A stretch of DNA of 64,000 nt. Origin: Angiostrongylus vasorum (lineage: Eukaryota > Nematoda > Chromadorea > Rhabditida > Metastrongylidae). Positions 56,415-64,000 of this stretch are shown one piece after another. Each line of letters begins with the position of its first letter. Position 1 is the first letter of the stretch. The DNA lies in contig JADANN010000404.1 in assembly GCA_018806985.1 (NCBI GenBank), positions 248,001 through 312,000 on the forward strand. Reading direction: 5' to 3'. The translations under genes were made by a program, and so were the position numbers. The notes under the pieces were generated by a model. That model did not search any database and was not told the DNA's origin. It was given only the letters and a program-made list of their open reading frames with translations.

Positions 56415-56930
56415 AACCCAAGTGACGGTTTCATTTTTCAGACAAACGACGCCGTTCCCCATCACGACGAATGACTTGCTCCGATTATGTTTTCGTAAGC
56501 TGTTAGCAGAAATTGAAGATTCTCGCATTTTGTCTCCTGCGATGTAACTGTTGTCTTCACCGTCATTTTCCGGACAAGAGGCGCCATACCCCATCACGAC
56601 AGATGAAGTGTTCCGAGTATGCTTCGGTGAACTGTTCGCAGAAATTGAAGAAGCTCGCCCTTCATCTCTTACGACCTAAACGCCATATCCGCCGTCATTT
56701 TCCGGACAAAAGGCGCCATACCCCATCACGACAGATGAAGTGTTCCGAGTATGCTTCGGTGAACTGTTCGCGGAAATTGAAGAAGTTCGCCTTTCGTCTC
56801 TTGCCATCTAACTATTATCTCAGCCGTTATTTTCCGGACAAGAGGCGTCATATCCCATTACGACAGATGAGATGCTCCGAATACGTTTCATTGAACTGTT
56901 CTCAGAAATTTATGGTATGACGTGAAACAC
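56415..56930 (+). repeat. 132-bp tandem repeat, about four units
   Basis: Units recur with a period of 132 bp: the block 'ttttccggacaagaggcgcc' starts near 56,567, 56,699 and 56,831, with a diverged first unit near 56,435. As 132 is 44 codons, a plus-strand frame stays open across three units (56,513-56,920, 135 codons), with repeated FPDKRRHTPSRQMKCSEYAS and N-C-S-x-K-L-K-K. The first unit keeps the frame except for one stop (TAG at about 56,503). The unit is basic and Cys-containing, and no known domain fits. It may be a protein repeat or a satellite whose period happens to be a multiple of three. Confidence 0.85.
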
Positions 56931-58034
56931 AACCACTTTGAGACTGAGATATTTGAGAAATTTGGATCCCAGGTGAGATCGATGCGCGGTAACACCTTCC
57001 GTGGATCACATGTTACGCACGGCTCCATTGAGGCTCTTGCCTTGCCTTTCACTCAGTGATTGTTTTGAATGGTGCAGTAGACGCAATACAAACTGCACAC
57101 AATCTTTTCGATTTATATCTGAGGATTGCTTAATGTGAACAGGGAAAGCATTGTATATTTAAGTGAAGATTGCAACTGCTTTCGGGTACGTAAGAATGAC
57201 ATCTGAATAATCTCCGTCCATTTTGATTACGGACAAGAATTGCAATAATTTATTGTTATCTTTGTTATCATTATTAGTTGCAGTTATTGGGTTATGCGAT
57301 GTAAGATATATACATGTATACAAAAATATGGTACTTGTGTGTACTGCAAGTTGTAGATTATAATTTATGAAGTAAATGTGTAAAAATGTCAAAAGACTTG
57401 ATAAATCTTTTGAAATACAATGTCCTGAATCCTACTGGTGAACAGACATCCTGTGAACTCCAAAGTAATTTTAAGAAGTTTGCTCGATGATCTTATCATC
57501 ATTTTATCCTAGTGAAAAGATTTCTCTAAGTGTCGAATTCCAGGCTTCAATATGAGGCATTTTTGCGTCTCTTCGCTAGACATAGTTTACTTCTTGCTCT
57601 CCTCAACAGGTAGCAGTATTCTCCCGCCTCTAAATGGTTTCGCCTGAAAGATGTTTCTGTAAAATACTAAGTATAGGGAAAAATCTTTTCACGAGGTACT
57701 TCTGATATCACATTTATATTTGACACACTATAGATGCAACACAAAAAAGCAGTAGAAAATATCCGTAGCCCACTGAACAGACCGTGTTCACATTTGCGTA
57801 CACGTGGTTGTCACTGTGCTAACGATAAGTGGAAGGTTGTTGCAAAAGATGTGTTGGTTTTGCACCGTCATTGTCAAATACACGTGTAAGCCCACAGTGA
57901 TTTCTGTTGAATAAAGTAAAAATGTTTGGGTAGACAATGATCCATCGATTTTTTGCGCACAAAATACGAGCTCACTTTCCTCGTGATTCCTAAGCATTGA
58001 TTGATCATCCGATGTTTTTCTTCAATAAGCAGAC
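56931..58034. other. No recognised gene
   Basis: About 1.1 kb of AT-rich sequence. No frame, RNA gene or repeat could be supported. Confidence 0.45.
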
Positions 58035-58545
58035 ACGAGGTTGTTATTATAGAATCTATTAGGATACAACAGCTCCTTTTTCAGAGCCTGGAAAGGTCAA
58101 ATTGTGATGCGATCTACACAGCCAAACACTTTCGACAACCCTAGGAGATAAAACTTAAGAAATAAATTTGCATTCGCATAAGAAACAAGTTCATTTAAAC
58201 ACCTACCCTTTATTCGTTGTAGATAGAAGCAGCATAAAGTAATACATGGGTGAGCAATGTGCCTGTGTCAGGTCATTGAATTAGCCTAAGGTATGGCGTT
58301 AGGCCATGCGTGATGACAAGACACTCCTCGTTGCGGCTTACAACAATACTTACAACGAATAAACGGTAGGTGTTTAGATGAATTTATTTCTTATGCAAAT
58401 GCAAATTTATTTGTCAACTTTTATCTGCTAGGGTTATGGAAAGTGTTTGGCTAAGTAGATCGCATCTCAAATTTGACTTTCCCAGGATTCTAAAGAAGGC
58501 GAAACCACCGGAATGTCAGCTGCTGTATCCTAATAAATTCCTCAT
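58035..58545. mobile_element. Foldback element with Penelope-like ends
   Basis: 58,035-58,220 recurs inverted at 58,340-58,545, with a loop of about 120 bp. Paired blocks include 'ttcatttaaacacctaccc' with 'ggtaggtgtttagatgaa', 'gataaaacttaagaaataaa' with 'tttatttgtcaacttttatc', and 'agccaaacactttc' with 'gaaagtgtttggct'. The right end reads 'ctaaagaaggcgaaaccacc' and 'ggaatgtcagc', like the 'gaggaaggcgaaatcgcc', 'gaaacgtcagcc' block of the Penelope-like 3' end at 5.5 and 8.3 kb. It may be two such ends joined head to head. Confidence 0.7.
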
Positions 58546-59096
58546 AAATGTTAGCTTTCGGCTTTTGCTGACCATGGAAGAAGAGTAGTGTTCTGACTTG
58601 GCTTGAAGTGCTTCTCACATTGTGGTAAATGTGTCCAGAACTGCAACGGTACAACGGCGAGCGGCACGTTGAGTGCGTCGTGCGGGGACTTCAAGGTGCT
58701 AGAGTGCCAATTCAGTCTCGTTTTCAGCGCTGTCTCTGAGAAATGCCTGCCGTTAATGAATTTCTTTTGATATTGAGGCATTAATCCTCCGATGTGATGA
58801 TTTCGCCCGCTCTCCAGAAACGATCGTAATGACAAAACGTGGATCATTTCTGTCCTTTTAAAAAAAGTGGATGAACAAATTCCACGAACACTATCTTTTT
58901 GGCATTTTTTCAGTTCAAGTGAAATCCATGCATTTCATGAACCTTTTCCCTAAAATGCCAGTCCGATTGAGTTACATCTAAACCTAATTCTTCCTCAAGC
59001 TCACGAGTGTAGCAATCGCTTGACTGCTTGACTTCGTATCGACGGTTTTCCACGCTTAAACGTACCTATCAGAAACCTAATAATCAAGTAAGCAGA
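58546..59096. other. No recognised gene
   Basis: About 550 bp. A minus-strand frame (58,551-58,847, 98 codons) has no recognisable domain. Confidence 0.4.
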
Positions 59097-59285
59097 ATAA
59101 GAGATCACTCAGCATTACCGAGACTGCTGTCGAGAGGGCGATGCCGGGAGTATCCCATGCAAAATGAGTGTGGAAGTGCCAGCAAAAGTCAAAGCTCGAG
59201 GAGTTCAGATGCCGTCCTATACGCTCATTTGTCGAAGACAAGGTGGGTCAGACGCGAAAACCAACTGACGCATCTGAACTTCAAG
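59097..59285 (+). pseudogene. RTE-1 3' domain remnant
   Basis: The translation gives RSLSITETAVERAMPGVSHA, a stop, then EEFRCRPIRSFVEDKVGQTR. It corresponds to the RTE-1 3' domain at about 45,183-45,345 (S-V-I-E-R-A-V-E-R-T-M-L-G-V-S, then R-C-R-S-I-R-Q-T-V-E-D-K-M-G-R-T-R). It is an isolated old fragment. Confidence 0.65.
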
Positions 59286-62200
59286 TAAAATTGTCTCAGC
59301 TCATATTGAATTGTATTGAGTGGGGTAATAACTTTAGAATGAACAAATAATGAGATCTTATTATTATACTACAATGAAATCCTGACTTTTAGGGCCTAAA
59401 AATCATTTGGTTTTGGTTCTTTTTCCAACCTTTTTTTTAAAAGCATTTTTGAGTATTTTGAAAATGAGTGGCATTTTGAGATTGAATAAGTGGGATTTGG
59501 TCAAGCATGGCAGCTTATCACAAGGGTGTCATGCTCTTTCACCGAGCACACCAGTAATGTTATTCGGTATGGTGCTTATTGTCCTTCCACAGCCGACTCA
59601 AGTTATCACGATACACCAGGTCATATCATATTCCCTTCGAACCATATTTTCACTTTTGTCCCTAACACGTTGGTATTTAAGCCGGAGATCACACTAACTA
59701 TTTGGCACACACCTACAGCATTTGACGGTGTTTCTCCTTCACATGACAGATTCGTTTCTACTTTCTCCAATTTAGCACCTCTTCTTTAGGAGCTATAGAG
59801 GTTGTCGGAACGTGCATTCGCAAAGCATCTCTCATGACTTTATCATATCGTAACTGTTCCTCATGTCTCCAAAAAACTAGGATTTTATTTTAGCAAGACA
59901 GGATAGCATGTCCTTTTCAGGTATGGTTCTGTAAAATCTGTTAGCTTTTATTTTATTTTATACCACTTAAGAAGAGCTGGGATCTATGGATTGAGAAGAG
60001 TGACTACTTTTGCACTAAACGCATTGCATCCGATGCATATGAAACGTTATGTGTTAAATAAGTCTATCATGTTGCAGTGTTCTAGGATTTTTTTATTGTT
60101 TTATTTTTTAAACCGAACCTGTGCAATATCATTTCGTTCTTTTTTAAAACAATTTAAACATGAAGGAAGCACATTCCCACCATAACACAAATGTTCTAAA
60201 TGTCGGACATTCCTCATGTGAAGCTTCGCTGCAATGAAGTGATGACATTTAGGCGCTTTCTGACTGAATGCAGTCACAAAAGAGAATAAAGGTCCTTACT
60301 TGGCCTTATCGGAATTGGGGGGTTGTCTATGAACTTCCCCAAGGAATCTATTAATGTAGCTGCATTCATATTTGAGAATCGAAAATCAGACGATTTTCAT
60401 GGATACGACTGCTTCTTAAGAATCTTCTGTAACATTTATTGTGTCGATTGACGCCCCCCATCACCTTCATTCCTTAGCGATTTAGCGCCCTTTCGTCAAA
60501 GCTGGATGTTTCTGGCTGTTGAAGTGTGATGGACACCAGAAGAAACAAAGAGTTAAACATTTTTTTCCCAGAAATTCAGCAATGATTAATCCTACCACCT
60601 TTGCTATAGAAAACCTAGTAAAAGCCTCTTCTGATGAAAAAATAAACAAGCGCGAATCCCCTGCGGCAATAGTTTGGGAACAATGTCACGGAAACCCAAA
60701 GATTGTGAAGTAAAGCAGTCAAATCAGAAAAAAACATTCCTTATAGAAATCGTTTCGAAGTCAAGTTTTTTCTTTATAAAGATGAGCTCTTGAACTGGGG
60801 AAATATTAGGTTAATTTTCCACGATGCTGCGGAATCTTCGGGTAGTGGTAGTGTCGCTCTAATCCTGATAAGAAAGTTCTCTATTCACAAACAGGATGAC
60901 AACAATAGCTGTTAATCCCACACACCCACATGCGCTTATAAATATCATAAATGACCCTTAATGTGTATTTCGGTTAATAATGGAAGCAAGACATGGAAGA
61001 ATCGTGACTTTCAAAATTGTTCTATTTTTTGCGAAATTTTAGAATGAAATACGACTGAGAAATTTTCTGTCCTGACCTGACATCTTACTTCGTTCTGACC
61101 CCAATACTTGTCACATTACCTTCTTTTCTTCGCATTCGTTGTATTCTTAATCGTGGGAAGAATTCGGATTTGCGCATAGGTTCGGCAGCTGCATGAGAAT
61201 TTTTAATCTTCTTCGCAAATGTTTCTGAATTATTGTAAGGCCAATTACCCAGCCAATTCTGGAAAAAGCCACACTAAGGTGTCACATGGATTGGAGATAA
61301 TTAAGTGATCCCAGAAAAGCCTGGTACTAATTCTTTGAGAGCTAAAGAATGTTAAGCTTGGTGGGTTACGCGCGTAGGCTAACCAGCTCTTTGTTTGTTT
61401 AGAATGGTATCACTACCGCTTCCAGTGGTTAATTTGCATCCGAGCGTTACCGACAGCGTATGCAGCATCACATATGCTACAAAAAGTTAGATTGGTATGA
61501 ACCATGCGTCATGTGCTTAATAAAAGACACAAAGCTCATTAAAACACCTGACAAGTGAGGGACCTAGTGAAAAAATGCCATCATGTTCTTTGAAATAATC
61601 TGCGCTTCGGAAATCCTCATGAAAACAGTTAAATAAAACCTAACAAAAAAAGCCATTTTATAAGCTCACTAGTAACTGAAATGGCAAAAGAAGCTTTATT
61701 ACAATGTCAAAGCAACAATGACTACTGCAGAAGCAAAGCAACATCGCAACGATAATGATTGCTCTCGTTTTTTGTTAATGTAGAAAGTTAATGGTTTACT
61801 TTACGAGGCAGTTTTTGCACAGATAAGTATGGAAATATCAGAAGTGTCTTAATCTTCCAGTTCCACATAGCTTCCATCGACAGCGTTTCGACAAAAAACC
61901 AAACTGAAATGAGAATTGGTAAGCGTGTTGCACAGAGCTCGAAATTTGGAAGACGTCTACGTTAGTGCTTTGATCTGTTCACACATAATCTCACTCACTA
62001 TTACAACACAGTAATTGCTCAGAAAACAAACTGCAGACGAATATAAATGGAAATGTTTTCGTGACGGTAACAGAAGAATTTGTGATCGGCTTACATTGAC
62101 CTTGATCTTGTGGTTGTTTTGCATACTCCATGGGATGCATTGGATCGTAGTGCAATGCGTTTCCTACAGTAAGTGCTTTTCCTGCGTGGTAGATATTCTG

Positions 62201-62684
62201 AATAAGAAAAAGAAATATACTGGAGTAGCATTCTGTATCGTTTACCAGACGAAACGGATTGCGAAACTCCCTAAATAAGTGCTATTGAACAGCGATGGTG
62301 AAACCCTAATAGTTTTGTGGAATAAATAAAATAGACAGTTTTCAATGCTTCACCTTTTTCGAGTTCAACAGACAACTGAGACGTGTGGATGTAATTTATA
62401 GCGCGTTCTACCCCACGCATTCAATCGTGCGCTTTAGGAACGCACAACTATGACACCGTACTTTATTGCTGGATTGCCCATTCTCTCGATATTCACCGCA
62501 TAAATTTCATTATATTGCTGTTCGTCTACTTTGGCTAGAATTCCTCAGGCTTAACTGGTAGTGAAAACGTGGTCTTTCTTTTTTTAAGCGCTGTTATTAC
62601 GTTATTAAGTTTCAGCCGTTTTCCATCAAAAAAAAGATACAATGATGAAAGACTGTCTTCGTTTGCGTGCGAGGTGTTTAGTTT
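59286..62684. other. No recognised gene, AT-rich
   Basis: About 3.4 kb. Open frames (59,407-59,697, 59,490-59,789 and 62,015-62,278 plus) show no known motif. The frame at 62,015 includes DEYKWKCFRDGNRRICDR, which only vaguely recalls zinc-binding starts of transposases. No promoter, splice pattern or RNA gene can be defended. Confidence 0.35.
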
Positions 62685-62918
62685 TCATGGAATATTTTTA
62701 ATATTGCGATGAAAACACTTGTTCCACAAGAACTCCAATAGTAAGAAAAAAATGGCAGCAAAAATTATACTGCCTATGTTTGGTTGACGAACTGAAACAG
62801 ATGCAGACGACGTGTGATTGATTTGAATGAGAACTAAGATCAAACAGTTTCTGAATGACAGTCTTACCTGTGCTTTTGAGACGGTGACGACAACTACCAG
62901 AATTACCATAGTTAGCAT
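62685..62918 (-). other. Possible small membrane or secreted protein frame
   Basis: An open frame of 77 codons on the minus strand starts MLTMVILVVVVTVSKAQ, which looks like a signal peptide, and later has a hydrophobic stretch (GSIIFAAIFFLLLEFLW). Right after the signal-like part comes CAG/GTAAGA, a good donor, and 'ctgtttcag' about 70 nt later is a possible acceptor. Splicing those two would shift the frame to an early stop, so either the intron is not real or the true partner lies elsewhere. No homology is recognised. Confidence 0.25.
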
Positions 62919-64000
62919 ATCGATGCGAGTATGAATAGGCTTTTCACAGCTTACCCTGATGTGACGGATTATGTATCCTCATTAAACGTTCAACTCTTAT
63001 GACTCTTTCAAGCTCCGTCAACCGAAACTACGAAACGCAATTACGAACTTTTTGACATTCAGCGTACAGACTACTAAACGTAATAAAAAATGACGTTACA
63101 TATAGTCTTATTTAAGGATTAAGGAAAGTGCGTTTGCAAAAAAAACTCAAACGAATGACAATAATGATTCAGCTTATCGTCAGCCTTAAATCTCATCGTA
63201 GGTTTTTCCCTATTATCTAATCAGACCAATTCGGAGTCAATTTATTTCGCAGAATTCGACAAATGTTCTGTGAATGATAGAAATAGAAATGAGAAAGTAT
63301 TTCACACTTTTGTTTTCTCAAAAGTCAATAGGATTAAAGGACCGAAAGAAATATGTCGACAGACGTCATTACGATAGAAAATGTTTGCTATTGTAACGGT
63401 GAGAAACAAAGTTCACGGTGCTCATTGGCTTCGCTGATTGGTAATGTTCAATCACCGAGTCCAATATGCCCTCTAGTTCTTTCTTTCTTGGGATCATCAC
63501 TGATTCTGGGTTTCATCCACGCGATGATCATCACCATAATGAACAATCCCCCACACAATTCCATTTTTTTCTCTTGAAATCTTTTGCGTTTTTTTGATCA
63601 AACTGTGCTGTTTCCATAAAACATCCTTCAATGGCTCAAGCATGAAGAGAAGATCTTAGAGACTTTATATAATAACAGTTTCGTCCTATTAAAAAAATAT
63701 CCCAAAAACCTCTTGTGTCTTTCTGAAAAAAGCGCGTTTACTCCTCTTTCCTTTAATTTTTTTTAAGAAATGTTCTGTCCCATCATTAGTTACTATTACT
63801 TTTTGAAACCATCTCATAGCTTGTCGTTTAGATTTTCGGAATATTAAAACAATTGAGAATTGCTTGGATAGGACTAGTTTCTTCAATTGCTGAGAAGAAA
63901 ACACGGATGAACACATGCCGTTTAGAGAAATTCTTCGTGAAGTTCGATGTTTACCAAAAGAATTTGTGAAGAACGTGTCTTCAGAAAAATGGCCACCTGA
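62919..64000. other. No recognised gene
   Basis: The last about 1.1 kb is AT-rich and unique-looking. The frames at 63,353-63,577 (plus) and 63,689-63,916 (minus) are short, without recognisable motifs. Confidence 0.4.

Noticed and set aside
62015..62278. Transposase start or host exon
   Set aside because: YKWKC followed by RDGNRRIC gives only a vague resemblance to zinc-binding transposase starts. There is no downstream catalytic domain or splice support.

Overview
The window looks like nuclear DNA of a parasitic nematode, most likely a strongylid such as a hookworm. The evidence is inferential: many decayed RTE-type LINEs whose proteins resemble the endonuclease-reverse transcriptases common in hookworm assemblies, a Penelope-like element with a GIY-YIG domain, tRNA-derived SINEs, and histone 3' stem-loops with the CUUU loop I associate with nematodes. 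No intact multi-exon host gene could be recognised. The best-supported host-type coding sequences are two copies of a highly divergent histone H3 gene.

Layout. 0-9 kb holds an RTE-2 copy (minus strand), a reverse-transcriptase scrap, and Penelope-like sequence with an interrupted terminal copy. 9-14 kb is mostly unrecognised apart from a tRNA-derived SINE ('SINE-A'). 14.3-16 kb is the 5' half of an RTE-1 LINE. 17.3-20.9 kb is the left arm of an old, diverged inverted repeat whose right arm lies at 48.9-53.9 kb. 20.9-22.8 kb is older RTE-1 and dispersed-repeat debris. 22.82-29.52 kb and 32.48-39.89 kb are the two arms of a much younger, nearly identical palindrome with a spacer of about 3 kb. 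Between 40 and 48.9 kb are a near-complete RTE-1 (interrupted by a nested 'SINE-B'), a histone H3 pseudogene with its stem-loop, and a repeat unit of about 500 bp. 54-64 kb holds more SINEs, a 132-bp tandem array, a foldback element, and unrecognised AT-rich sequence.

The most interesting part is the histone cassette in each palindrome arm. A complete 136-codon H3 gene (K9R, S10W, K14Q, K23M, K27R, S28V) with its own TATA box sits between two inverted copies of the N-terminal half of an H2B gene. A decayed H2B C-terminal half and a histone stem-loop lie outside. The arms are inverted, yet both H3 genes lie on the minus strand. The H3 segment has therefore flipped within one arm, presumably by recombination between the H2B inverted repeats. 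A third, broken H3 at 47.2-47.5 kb shares the W10 and M23 changes and keeps a stem-loop 28 nt after its stop.

Repeat names (RTE-1, RTE-2, SINE-A, SINE-B, W repeat) are labels used only here. All similarity statements come from reading by eye; no alignment or database search was run.
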